From the NCBI GenBank assembly GCA_945643635.1, contig CALZFC010000143.1:70001-134000 (forward strand): 64,000 nucleotides of DNA. Reading direction: 5' to 3'. This document shows positions 51,201 to 62,007 of this stretch, piece by piece (the stretch's first letter is position 1; the number at the start of each line of letters is the position of its first letter). The translations under genes and the position numbers were made by a program. Origin of the DNA: Allodiplogaster sudhausi. Its lineage: Eukaryota; Nematoda; Chromadorea; Rhabditida; Diplogasteridae. The notes under the pieces were generated by a model. That model made no database searches. It was not told the DNA's origin and saw only the letters and a program-made list of their open reading frames with translations.

Positions 51201-52915
51201 GAAAGTTCCATATTCAAGTATAATGAACTTTAAAATGCAAATTTTGAATCAATTTGTGATTGGTGTGCCAGGGAAAAAGCAGAACCCATCAGTAGAATCC
51301 CAACTTCACGGCCACGTACCCATCGCGGGAAAATAAAATTACAAGGATTTGAAGAAATTGTTATGGTGAATGCTTTATCACCTTTTGGTTCATTTGTTTT
51401 AGAAAATGTTTTTATAAATTCTTGTAACGCAAAACATTATCAAATAGGTATAACAGCAATAACAACCCGCTTCAAAAAAACACGCACATTCCTAGTCTAC
51501 CGTACATTTTTGAGTAATTAAACGGACTTCCGTTCGAAATATTTGTACGTTTGAACGCACATTGCTGTATTTTCGGTGATCGCCCTTCTTTAACGAAGTA
51601 GCAATTTTTTTTTCATGGAACATAAGAAAAGCTATACAGTACCTGATTGGCAGTGGCCGTCGGAGCTGCCTGACAAGGAGGAGACGCAACAGAATTAGGA
51701 GGATGACTCAGAGTCGTCGAAGACAGGCCAAGCAAGCTCGCAGCCTCCGCCGCGTCAATCAGGGAAACGTGCTTCGCGACGCGTCCTTGAATCTAAAAAT
51801 AAAAAAGTCGCCAGGTCAATGATCATTGATCATAGATCAGAGTGATCAGTACTAAAATATTCTTGGGTTTTCCGAGCTATCGTCCTATCTGAAGCTATCT
51901 GAAGTATTCGAAGGATGTGCCAGGGCCATTGAAACCCCCTCGGTCCGAAGGCCCAAAGATTTTTTATCGAACTTCAATACCCCCTCCCCTCGGGGTAGCC
52001 CATTTCTGGCCCCTTGACTCCCCCCCCCATCCCCCCGATCCGAGGGCAACCATAGGTACTATTTCAGCACTGTTAATAACTCCTGCAAATCTACCTTTCC
52101 GATTAAGGGTTAAAAAGCACCTTTATTTCATTTTCTGATTAAAGATCGTGTACCAGTTCCAAATGGCTGTATTGTGCGGCTTACAATAATTTTAAATTCC
52201 AATTATTAAAAAAAAATCAAAACATTGTTATAAATAATAATGTTTAATATAGTAATCTAGTATTACAAATGCTTCGTACACAACATTTTCTTCGTCTCAC
52301 CAGGAACGTGCAGCAGTCGTCAATGTCCGCGTCTTCTGCCAAGAGGACGAGCACATAAATCGGCTTCTTTGGTGCCGTCTGCAACTACATGCATACATAT
52401 GTATGTACATACATATATATTAAGCGTGTTAGCTGAGAGCGATGACGAAATTTCATAATACAAGTTTGACATGAATAATAAAAGATGAGAGACGAGTGAA
52501 CCGTGTTGAAAGACGGGGTAGGCAGTGACGAGAGAGCAGGCCGATTCTGGGTGGGAAGGCCGAGCAGAGCGGCGCCCTTGACGGCGTCAATCACAGACAC
52601 GCTCTTGGCGATTCTTTTTCGCTTCTGAATTATAGGGAGTTTCATGTGGGTTCTAGGAAGAAAAGGGTTGCGTCACCCACATTGGGTTTTTTTTAACCAT
52701 TATGGGTTCATCAAGTACCATCACCTTATGCAGCATGCAATTCTATCTTGTGCACTTTATATGAAAATGAGATCCCTGGAAAAGGGAACGACTACATTAT
52801 AATGTCGTGTAAATGTATAAATAGTTTTAAAATTAACCAGCAAAAAGAACAAGGAGCGAGTGTCAGTGTCTTCCGATAGAAGAACGACAGCGTAGCAGTG
52901 CTCCATCTCTGGCAT
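46498..52915 (-). CDS. C2H2-type zinc-finger protein built from duplicated exon modules
   Basis: Start ATG at 52915 (MPEMEHCYAVVLL). Exons: 52838-52915, 52502-52624, 52301-52384, 51643-51792, 50598-50679, 50447-50517, 49800-49916, 49469-49518, 49215-49289, 48856-49040, 48462-48609, 47596-47691, 46821-47008 and 46498-46561 (stop taa). Phases agree except at 49800/49518; using a donor inside that exon (gttggc, near 49867) would close it. Two zinc-finger modules share architecture: YKCA|RC...HAKKH then CAACAF...HQTTMH, HDRPID; and VQCE|LC...HAKSH then CVVCCS...HQVIKH, NEKPID. Each is followed by a DEKMQNEW/NEEMKMEW exon. Exon boundaries fall at the same codons in both. The N-terminal half has its own duplicated two-exon module (VLLSEDTD / VLLAEDAD). 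About 500 residues, probably a nuclear DNA- or RNA-binding protein; target unknown. Confidence 0.7.
47010..47202. mobile_element. MITE with TTAA ends (family A)
   Basis: Inverted termini TTAAAGGAGGGCGATCACCG and CGGTGATCGCCCTCCTTTAA, with second complementary arms around gcggcaattcgaa. It sits in the last-but-one intron of the zinc-finger gene with its left end touching exon 46821-47008. Read on the minus strand its terminus cctcctttaag supplies that exon's acceptor. Confidence 0.85.
47067..47134. mobile_element. Small hairpin element nested in the TTAA MITE
   Basis: CACTCTCATTCGCACGTGCT on the left pairs with AGCATGAGAGAATGAGAGTG on the right. A related hairpin stands alone at 50214-50296. 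Confidence 0.6.
47434..47590. repeat. 43-base minisatellite, about 3.6 copies
   Basis: Unit begins gacattggtctgcatacttt and continues aagaagttagattcgcacct; successive copies are 43 bases apart and nearly identical, the last one diverged. In an intron of the zinc-finger gene. Confidence 0.9.
48125..48220. repeat. Dispersed repeat, copy 2, beside a G homopolymer
   Basis: Shares ccttcgggaagtcgctc with 32886-32992. Confidence 0.55.
48237..48299. repeat. (ATT)n microsatellite
   Basis: Near-perfect trinucleotide run. Confidence 0.95.
50214..50296. mobile_element. Small hairpin element
   Basis: CTCTCATTCGCGCATGCTAT pairs with ATAGCATGCGAGAATGAGAG across a short loop. Related to the nested element at 47067-47134. 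Confidence 0.65.
51092..51593. mobile_element. TTAA-flanked element of family A, long copy
   Basis: Left end TTAAAGGAGGGCGATCACCG, right end CGGTGATCGCCCTTCTTTAA. The 500-base interior is AT-rich without a transposase frame. It lies in the zinc-finger gene intron between 50679 and 51643. Confidence 0.8.
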
Positions 52916-53366
52916 TATCAAGCAAAGTTATACCAACACACATTTGTTTAATTTGGCATAAATAAAGAAATACATATGTAACTAATTTATTTTGTTTTGG
53001 AGGAAACAAAATGAAATATACATACAGCTTAAGCAATCAAGCGCCTACGACGCGGACGAGACTCAGTTTTTGAAGAAGCCCTTTAGATATCGACTCAAAT
53101 TAAAGGATGCAACTTGCTGAACAAGGCGTTAATCGTCAGATCATTAATTTGCTACTATATGAACCATAGGAGATTCGACTGCCTCACCACATGAATATTT
53201 TCAGGTATAACTCCTCATCGACAACACACTTCTCACTATCGATTTCTTCCTCTCTCTCTCTCTCTCTCTCTCGCTCTCGCTCTCTTTCTCTCTCCATCGT
53301 TCTCTTTCTCTAGCAATCTCGCTGTCTCTCTGTATCCTCTTTCTTTTCTGCACTCTCTCGTTGTCA

Positions 53367-53948
53367 TGCCCTCAATAGCTCTCCCTAAAGATGCTAAGGT
53401 AAGTTGGATGTTGGTGGAGCACGGTTCTCTCTCTCCCTCTCTCTAACCTTCTCTCTCTCTCTGTCTCCAATTCCCTCTCTCTCTCCTTTGATAGTAAACA
53501 GCCCCCCTTCTCAACAGTGCTGTCTTTTAATTCGAAAATAATTTTTTAAGATCGCCAATGGTCATCTTTGCTTTCGATTATATAATAGGCTTTCCATATA
53601 TTATCACCTTGGAACATTATTCATTCCTGCGGGCTTAATGCTTTATTTCTTCATGTTCTTCGACAGTTAGGTCATCTTTTACCTTTTGGCTCGTCGACCA
53701 TTGCGATGTGCGTTCATCTTGACTTATACACTATGCCAAATGTCACTTTGCAGGTGGATAGTATTAACTACATACGAGAAAGCTCGTTCGTGTATGGCAC
53801 TCAAGTGTATAACTTTACTTATTATACTTTAAAAATAAAAAAACCAATGATTTCAGTAGGCGTTGCCCACGCAACCCTCATCAAGCGATTACTGCATGAA
53901 ATGAGTCTTCCTCCGTCAAAGCAAGAAGGGGAGGAGGCCGAGTTGTGA
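53367..53948 (+). CDS. Small protein of unknown function
   Basis: Exon 53367-53399 (MPSIALPKDAK, donor gtaagt) joins in phase to 53667-53948 (acceptor cgacag), giving 104 residues ending KQEGEEAEL and a tga stop. No signal peptide or membrane helix. The long second exon could contain further small introns (a ttgcag acceptor at 53753 and a tttcag near 53858). Not recognised. The CT-rich sequence before it (53250-53300) is repeat. Confidence 0.4.
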
Positions 53949-56900
53949 ACCCGTGTTGTAGCGGTAGCTTGTGTTTGATAACAAGAGAGAAGTATAGAAG
54001 CAACTTTATCAATTACTTTATAAAGACATACAAAGATAAGGAGACATAGAGAGAGGAGAGAATCGGAAAGACTTGAGTTTCATCTTGATTGAAATTGAGT
54101 TAATTATTTGAGAGGATGCTCTCGATGGCTTCACATTGGATTAATGCCTGTCACTCTCGCGGTCGGTCTTTTGTCTACAAGTGCACTCTGACAATGAGTG
54201 ACGGACGGATTGAAAGATAAGAAGATAGTGTTGATTTGTAGGAGAGTCGGAAGGAAGGAAGGAAGGAAGGAAGATTCTTCATTCGCAGTTGTAGCGCGGC
54301 GTGGCTGTGTTATGTGAGAGAGTGAACCCGCAGAGAAAGAGAGACATTACTTCACAGTTGCCCCTCGGCTCGAACAGACGTGCGTGCAATTTTGAAAGCT
54401 GTGGAATGAGAAGGAATAGAAGAAAAGATAGAAAACGATAGAGTAGTACTGTATGCCTTCAAATTTCCCTCTAATATTTTCCACACGTATTTGGTTTGGC
54501 AAAGACCTGTGGACAAGAGGTAGGAATGAAACAAGAAAGTGGTAGCTGCTCGCAGCCTCTATGCAGAACCAAGAAAGAAGCAGAGGGGGAACAGAAAGAA
54601 AAGGAGACGCAGAGGGAGGGGAAGAGAAATTGTGTCTAAAATTTATATATATGCTTGTATCTGGCCACTCTGGGGGCTGAGGGAAATGGTTATTCTAGAG
54701 AGGAGTGAGTGCAAAAGCCCGAACTAGGAAAATGAATAAAGATCATCATTCATCGCGTATTTGAAAAGAAGAAAGCAGAAAAAAAAAGTTTGTATGTCTC
54801 TGATCATTCCCTCTGACCTGAAGAAGAAAAGCTGATGAGGGAGGGGAGAAGGAGAAAGGCTGTTGCCGTGTGACGTCTGGTGAGTGTGAATGAGACAACG
54901 GGGTGCTCGCGCCAATTGCAGAAAGAGAGAGAGAGACTGTAGGCACTCAGGAGATTCAGTAACAGAAAGAAAGAGTGAACGGGCAAGAGAACGAGATTAG
55001 AGATGTGTTGAGAGAAAAGAATGCTGAGATAGCATGTACGTAAGATTAGAGAAATTAAAGAAAATTCTGAGATGATGGAGAGAGAAAAGAAAGAATTAGA
55101 GACATTTGAATGCCCGATGCATCAACTTGGATAGCTGCTAATGATGACTCATATAAGAAGATGGCAGAGATGACCACTCAACATTTGCATCTTGCCTATT
55201 CTCTTCTTTTTCTTGCTAGTCAGAAATGCCACTCCTATCATTCAAAGTGAGACTAGGTTCAAATAATTCTATACTTAAGCATTATTTATTGTTTAAGATA
55301 CTTTTATAACATCAATAAGAAAGAGGTAGACAATATCCCGCGCGGTTTGAAAAGTCGTGGCTACTCCAAATTGCCGACACAGGGAGAGATATCACAAGCA
55401 GAAGAACCTTGTATCAAATTTCAGTAAGTATTGGGAATTTTAAGTTCGGCATTACATTTTTACATGACACTATAAAATTTTCTTTTTAATTCGCACTCTA
55501 TTAACCATTTTTTTTAGCCAACGACAAGAGAGCTAAAGACCTATTGAATAATGCAGCCACAGTTGGTTATAAAGCTGTCTTTTTCAATGTTAAACGACTT
55601 CTATTCAATACTCAAAGAACCTGGGGGACAGTTCCAGCGGGGGTGCAGAGGAACAAGAAGTGTTGAGGAGATATGTAGCTAGGGAGGGAGGGAGGGGGAG
55701 AGAGAGAGAAAGACTTTCCTCTTCACCAATTTGCAACAGCGACGATGTAAGATATGGCGATCTATCAGAGGATTTCGAAATCTGCCAAATAGAATAGCGT
55801 ACTACACTCGCACACGCCAACAGAGTAGTAGAGGATCAAGTTCTAAAACAAAATTGGTTTCGCAATACAATCATTTCGTGTATTGCTAAACATTTATTCA
55901 AACTAATGAAGATAATAGTTTGATATTTCCCTATATTTCCTTATTGCAATATCCCACACATGTTACTCTGTGTGTTAAAAATATTTTGCAAGTTTTCTGT
56001 CAAGCATTGTTAGCATTTCCTTGAAAGCATCTACTGGTTAGCTGTGGTCAGAGGATTTCGAAACCTGTCTGTTTTATGGTCCATTGAATAGGTGATTTTG
56101 CGCTTTTAGTTTGGTTTATACCTTGCTGTTTCGAGAAATCTTTCACTTACATCATTCTATTGCGAAAATATTCGGAATATCGCTTTTTCTCATGCACATT
56201 TCTACAGTTTCTGTACTTCCCTTCTCTCTTGTTTTCGTTTCCATTTTGTCTTCCGAATGCATTTCCTTCATTATGTGCGTCAAGGTAAAAAAAAAAGTTT
56301 TTAAACAACTACACTTTTATTCTGAATTGAAAGATGGCTGGAGGTTGTTTGTAAATGAGACTACTGCGTATATTTATTTTATGAAAAATGTGTGATATGA
56401 TTTTTACATTTTTAATTATAACATTTCGTAACATACTCGATACCATCTCACGAATATGTCAACAACTGTTGTACTTCCTTTTCTGGGTTTTGGCGCTAGC
56501 GAAGCTCAGCGTCAATGAACACAACAGACAACTGAAGAGAACACAATTTTTTTTAATTGCAATAGCGACAGGTGAACGGCCGAATAGAAAGTGTTATCTA
56601 TCCATGAAACTAAAGCAATAATCGATTAACATTTTATCGTCTTCAACTTTTGGACTATATTGATATGTAATAGTACCATATACATATATTGCTGTTGAGG
56701 GGCATTAACAACTTATTGGAACCAAAACGACGTCGGCATCCGAACTTCTCTCATATTTATACTTTATCAGGGAGATATTATTCGCCAAGTAATTTTTTTT
56801 TCTCATGCAAATTTCAACTATTGCTTTGTTCTTCCATTTCTGCGTATATTTCTGTGTGTTCGCTTCCATTTTCTTATGCGAATGCACTTCCTTTCATCTC

Positions 56901-56976
56901 TGCGCACTGCTTCAAGGTCAAAACAGCTAATAAACAAAACACATAAAAAACGCTTTTATTGAGCAATGAAAGATGC
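53949..56976. other. About 3 kb without a supported gene
   Basis: Both strands were read. Only short open frames in purine-rich (54.0-55.1 kb) or AT-rich sequence were seen, with a GGAA tandem run at 54249-54272 and a GA tract at 55680-55715. Confidence 0.45.
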
Positions 56977-57109
56977 CTAGATGGATGGCAAGCCGTTCCT
57001 GTATGTACGGATGAAGTCGTATCTGATCTTGCCGTGTTTGAGCGGCTCGTGGCGCACGAAGTTGTACTCTGCGAATTCACGCTCATCGCAGCGACTTGTC
57101 CGCCATGTG
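56977..57109 (-). CDS. Terminal exon of an unidentified gene
   Basis: Acceptor cggatag, then one open frame to tag reading RCDEREFAEYNFVRHEPLK and ending IRTYRNGLPSI. An AATAAA follows on the minus strand (56955-56960), which supports a real 3' end. No upstream exon was found between 57110 and 58975. Function not recognised. Confidence 0.45.
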
Positions 57110-57219
57110 CTATCCGAAGGAACAGTTAGACTCCGCCCACGCGTCCGCAAATTTAGACTCCGCCCACACGTCCAGAAAGGGTTTCCCCCTCACACATCAT
57201 CATCATTTCTTCATAATGG

Positions 57220-57586
57220 CAAATATGCAGACTGCTTGGCAGAGTTCTCTCCACACTTGAATGGCTTCCAGCTACCATCGAATTTATATGCGGTCAATTT
57301 CTGGTCTCTATGAATTCATGAATGGTTCTTTTTCGATGCCAGCCCAACATGGGCCCTCTACTCAGTTGCAGTGACCGTCTACCTCCTATGAAATCAACAT
57401 AAACGGACATTGTTGTTTCTGAGTGGAAAAAATTATGAATTTCTCACGAATATCAAACACGGCTAGCAATATTCGCGGCAACGACTGGCATCGAAGCTAG
57501 CTTTTGCAAGGAACATATCCTCTTACCACTCTACCAAACACCTGCATATTTGCCCTATTGAAGAGGGAGACCATATGAGGAGTCAC

Positions 57587-57633
<47 letters not shown>

Positions 57634-57995
57634 CCTCTTCTCCATTCTCGATCATCTTTTCTGTCTTCTATTTCTTCGCCTCTTTCTCTCTCTCTCGCTC
57701 TCTATATCACTACTCTCCCTACCTCTACTTCTCTTATATGAAAATATTGGGAGAGAATAGGATCCACTGGAGGTGGGCACACAGAAAAGCCTAATTGTAA
57801 GCCGGATCTACCCTTTGTGAGGATCATATCATCTTACACAGTGGCTCCCTCTTCATTAGAGCAAATATGCAGGTGCCTGGCAGAGTTGTCCCCGCCCTTC
57901 AATGCATCTAGTTTCGATTACTCATTAGGCAAAGGGCCGTGCTCACATGCCGTGCAATTTTATGTCTCTATGAATTTATGGATTTTTCTTTAGGC
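57220..57995. repeat. Diverged direct repeats
   Basis: Segments 57220-57350 and 57865-57990 share the order tggcagagtt, cttgaatg/cttcaatg, caattt with tctctatgaattcatg(a/g)at. A CT microsatellite (57584-57636) lies between them. Confidence 0.5.
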
Positions 57996-58204
57996 TAATT
58001 CATGTAAATTTGAAATGATTTTCTGTGGAAAGCATTTCAGTACAGTAAATGTGTTCAGTTTTCTTCCTTTTTTGTTCGAGAGAACTGTAAGAATAACATG
58101 AAGATATGAAATTTGATAAGCTAAAAATATAACATAGCGAACTAAATTCTTCCGATGAATGTGTTTAAAGAATTTTTTTTAGTCGTTTACTTTCACTGTT
58201 ATTT

Positions 58205-58925
58205 CAGCCATTCGCCATAGACGCGAAAAACTTTGCAATGAGTTTTTTTTGCCAACATACTAACTATGTATTTGGCCGAATGCACAAGGATTTGCTATAT
58301 TCAGTTGGTTAGTCGCTTCTTATGTGTACTTGAATTATTTATTTATTTTGTTGTTATACATGTCTATAGTTATTGTGGGCACGAACAAGAAAGACGCTAT
58401 CCTATAACAAGTTCTTTTTTAGTGCCGCCTAGCAGATCAAAGACTGTGAATTGATCAAGGCGAGCGATCTCCAATTCAGAAAAAAGCGATAGTGGAAGGA
58501 AGACGAATTGAGACACTGCGGATGATTAACTCATGGTCAAGGTTAATTTTGCATACGTTGATTTTTTTATCATCCTTTTATTTACAGAACTTGTACACAA
58601 CTCGGTGACCTTCTGCAGCAGCGACTGCAGCTTATCTCGGCTGAAAACGGAGCCCTCTGCCCTTTTCAAGCGTATTCTGTGTTCCACCAAATGTTCTTTA
58701 AAAGGGATCTCTGTCTTTATGGATAAAAAATTGGATGTGTTTGAAAACACTGGAGATTGTATTCGTCTCTCTATACCTTGTAATATTCTATCCGTCTCCC
58801 TCTTGCACACTTAAAAAAACGTGAACTATGTGAGATCTTTCGCCATTGACGCGAAAAACTTTGCAATGCATTTTTTTTGTGCCAACATACAAACTACTTG
58901 GCCGAATGCACGAGGAATTGCATTT
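58205..58925. repeat. Direct repeat pair about 90 bases long
   Basis: 58207-58300 and 58836-58925 both read cgccat(a/t)gacgcgaaaaac, then tttgcaatg, gccaacata and ttggccgaatgcac. Spacing is about 630 bases. No gene was seen between them. Confidence 0.75.
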
Positions 58926-58975
58926 ACATCACCTATTACCACGTGCATTTTAAAACTGCCGTAATTAAGTGAAAA

Positions 58976-61031
58976 TTAACTTCTTAAAAACATTTCACTG
59001 AAAATTTCAGTCTTCCCAAAATGAGCAGCTATTTTCCTTAGAATTTTATCAGTCGCTGTTAAGGAGTGGAAGCATGCAGAGTCGAGGGGGCTTTGCAAGG
59101 AGAAAGTGCGTGGACGAGTGGGCGTGGTATACTTCTTGACGAAGCGAGAGGTCGTGTCCTTGTAGTCGTAGTCGATGACCTCCACCTCGTCGTTGAAGGT
59201 GACGGGATTCGGGCGGCGGCTGGCGCCGGCGCCCAGCAGAATTCCCTTGGGAGGCGGCTGAAAGATGAAAGATTTCAATACGACATCTGAGATCGTTGTC
59301 AAAGTGAAACGAGCTGACGTTGCTAGCGTTGGCCTTGCGACTGGCACGCTCGCGCTTCCGAATGCCGCGGAGGTCCGGGAAGATTTGGGCCTGATGTCAA
59401 GAATGCAGTGATTTAGTATGAGTGTTGGATGAAATAGCCATAGCACCCATTACTACCTTAAGGCCGTGGAACCGAAGAGCGTCATCGGCCGACTGCTTCG
59501 TCTCTGTCGTCGTCGGGCGCTCGATCAGCAGCGAGCACTTCTGGTTGCTCTATAATTATATATGGTACTATTGTACTATTCAGAGGTATAAAATTTTTTT
59601 TTCAAAAAACGTTTTTTTTTTTTGCTCAAATTCATCCCAAGGGGTTTTCGGTAACGGGGAATACGAATATCATAGCTATTTCTTATCATTATGTCATTTT
59701 TGCGGTTAGTTTGGTAACTTTAGGGGCGTAGAATGTATGCTTTGCACCTTCCAAAGCACTCCCACGTACTTTATGACGGTGTATATACTTTATATATATA
59801 TATATATATATATACCGTATTTTCTCTATTAGTACCCCCCCTTTATTAGAACCCCCCCCCCTCTAATAGTACCCCCCTCTGAAAATGCCATTGAAAAATA
59901 GAACCCCTCCCTCTAGTAGAACCCCCCCTCCAATAGTACCCCCCCCCCCTAACAGTCTAATACCTCATATCTAGCTGTACTACGAACGGATCCTGGAGGC
60001 ATGGGGTGCTCTTTCCAATGACTTGATGCCAAATTCATGATAAATCTGTTGTAAAACGGATATTCCAGTGATGATTCCATAGAATTCGGGCTACGATTCT
60101 TCTTTTTTTGGGAATTAAATGTTGATATTAAACTTTAAGTATCTCACATTGAAAAATAGAACCCCTCCCTCTAATAGAACCCCTCCCTCTAATAGTGCCC
60201 CCCTCTCGCAAGGGTATTGAAAAATAGAACCCCCGGGGGTACTAATAGAGAAAATACGGTATATATATATATATATATATATAGTTAACGAATTCTAACA
60301 TTTTAAAGGACTAAAATGAGTAATCATTCAGTTATTCAGTCCCATGCCGCACCTTGAGATAGCGCAGAATGAGCTCGCCGCAGACCTTCCTGTCAGTGAC
60401 GGGGTACCCTTCGACGTCGACGATGTGGTCGCGTGGCTGAATGCAAGTAGTGGGCTTCGAACTGCTCGTGAGCTGTAAGTTGGCTCTGAAGGCAACCTTG
60501 AGCGCCTCGGCGGAGCGAGTACCGGTCTCGGTGCGGAGCACGAGGACGCGGTTCTGTGTGTGTGTGTGTGTGTGGTACGATACCCGAGGATCAGACCGAG
60601 GTCGGCTCCGTCCTCATCCCACTCCAGGGACGCCAGCTGAAAAATGAGCGCGAGATTAATTGGCAAGGAAATCGTGCAGTTAGTGAAAACTCGCGCATAG
60701 ACTTGCGAGAGCGGATCTCGCTCTGCTTACCAGGTACTCGTAGCCATCGCGGCGGGTGATGTTGCGCTCGCGCACAGGCGGAATTCCGTGAAGCTGGCTT
60801 TTCACTTCGGCGGCCTTCACGCTGTGGCGGCGAATGGTCAGCCTGAAAAGGAGGATGTTAAAATCCAACGAGAAAGAGATTCTTCTAACTTCTTCTCCGT
60901 CATCCTTTGTTATAATGATTATGGAATGAAGGCTAACGCAGCGGAAGGCGGAGCAAGCTGAAGAAGTTCGTAAAAGTGGCGGCCGTCTCGGATCTTGCTG
61001 TTGTTGACCAGCAGCACCTGATCGCCGATCT

Positions 61032-61074
<43 letters not shown>

Positions 61075-61476
61075 GAGAGGGAGAGAGAGAGAGAGGAGAA
61101 TGACGGTAGGTGGGGTGCTACACACGGAGGGTGAGAAAAAATAGGAAATGATCATTTTGGCACGCCATTACTTTGATTAAAGGAGGGTGATCACCGAAAA
61201 ATTATGTGATATTTCAAATTGCAGGGCAGACGCGGCAATTCGAACTTGCATTAAATATTTTTCAGTGATCGCCCTCCTTTAAGGAGTTTTTTTCAACTTC
61301 TATTAATGATTAGTTTTTTTTATGAAAAGAGAGAGAGCATTGCCACGACTCCCAACCGACCTCGAGCTTGCCCTCTGAAATAGATCCGGGGTGGATGCGC
61401 ACGATGACCATCTTGTCATTTGGCACGGCGCCAAGAGGCTCTCCCTCTTTCATCGGAATCTCCACCTGGAGCACCT

Positions 61477-61520
<44 letters not shown>

Positions 61521-61680
61521 AAAGAGAATCATATAAGGGGGAAGGGGAGTAGGAAGGGAAGAAAAAGAGAGAAAAGAGAACAGAGGAGTGCGAAGGGATT
61601 TGGAAGAGAAAAAGAGAGAGAGTGAAGAGAGTGAAGAAATTGAAGAGAAGACTGACGCGAGGCCAAGCAGAAGAATCCAT
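58976..61680 (-). CDS. Two-PDZ-domain protein
   Basis: Exons 61657-61680 (start MDSSAWPR), 61361-61474, 60938-61029, 60731-60842, 60584-60636, 60353-60553, 59457-59549, 59319-59390 and 58976-59257. PDZ1: VLQVEIPMKEGEPLGAVPND, then VRIHPGSISEGKLEIGDQVL; PLGA takes the place of the GLGF carboxylate loop. PDZ2 is less complete but shows RDHIVDVEGYPVTDRKVCGE. The C-terminal tail is basic (GIRKRERASRKA), then KGILLGAG and PVTFNDEVEVIDYDYKD. PDZ domains bind C-terminal peptides and scaffold complexes. The layout resembles small nematode PDZ proteins. All junctions close in phase except 60584/60553, where a (GT)n run lies at the acceptor. Alternative start: ATG at 61732 in another frame. Confidence 0.8.
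59814..60260. mobile_element. MITE-like element inserted in an AT microsatellite
   Basis: Termini ACCGTATTTTCTCTATTAGT and ACTAATAGAGAAAATACGGT form an inverted repeat, flanked by TA dinucleotides within an (AT)n run. Inside are C-rich tandem units (agtacccccc, tagaaccccc). It lies in an intron of the PDZ gene. Confidence 0.75.
61030..61096. repeat. (GA)n tract before PDZ exon 3
   Basis: On the minus strand this is the CT polypyrimidine tract ending at the acceptor of exon 60938-61029. Confidence 0.85.
61177..61282. mobile_element. MITE with TTAA ends (family A), minimal copy
   Basis: TTAAAGGAGGGTGATCACCG and CAGTGATCGCCCTCCTTTAA at the ends. The interior is almost only the second inverted arms seen in the 47010 copy. 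It lies in a PDZ-gene intron. Confidence 0.85.
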
Positions 61681-62007
61681 CGCCGACCGTTCGCTGGCGA
61701 ATGAGAAAGATGGGAATGCGATGAACTCTCATTTCACCTCTTTTATACGAAATTTTTTTTTACACTTTGCCACTTAGAGAATTTGCAGCACTATAGTGCA
61801 AGAAAAACTTTAAACGCTTTTCAATTTCCCGCCGTACGGCGGATAGGAACGCCCCGTATGAGAAGGTTGGCCGGTCGTTTGAGAACCCGAATCATTTGAA
61901 AAACATAATTTGCATATACTCACTAATAATAATCATTCTCGCAACACCCGCTCCGCCTTCCTTCTCATTTCACGACTAAACGGGCAGAGACAACGGTTGA
62001 CTGCAAG
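61681..62007. promoter_or_regulatory. Short divergent intergenic region
   Basis: 327 bases separate the PDZ start codon (minus, 61680) from the phosphatase start codon (plus, 62008). It may hold a shared promoter; no specific element was recognised. Confidence 0.35.

Noticed and set aside
53367..53948. Additional introns inside the second exon of the small gene
   Set aside because: Candidate acceptors exist (53753, 53858), but using them breaks an otherwise open frame.
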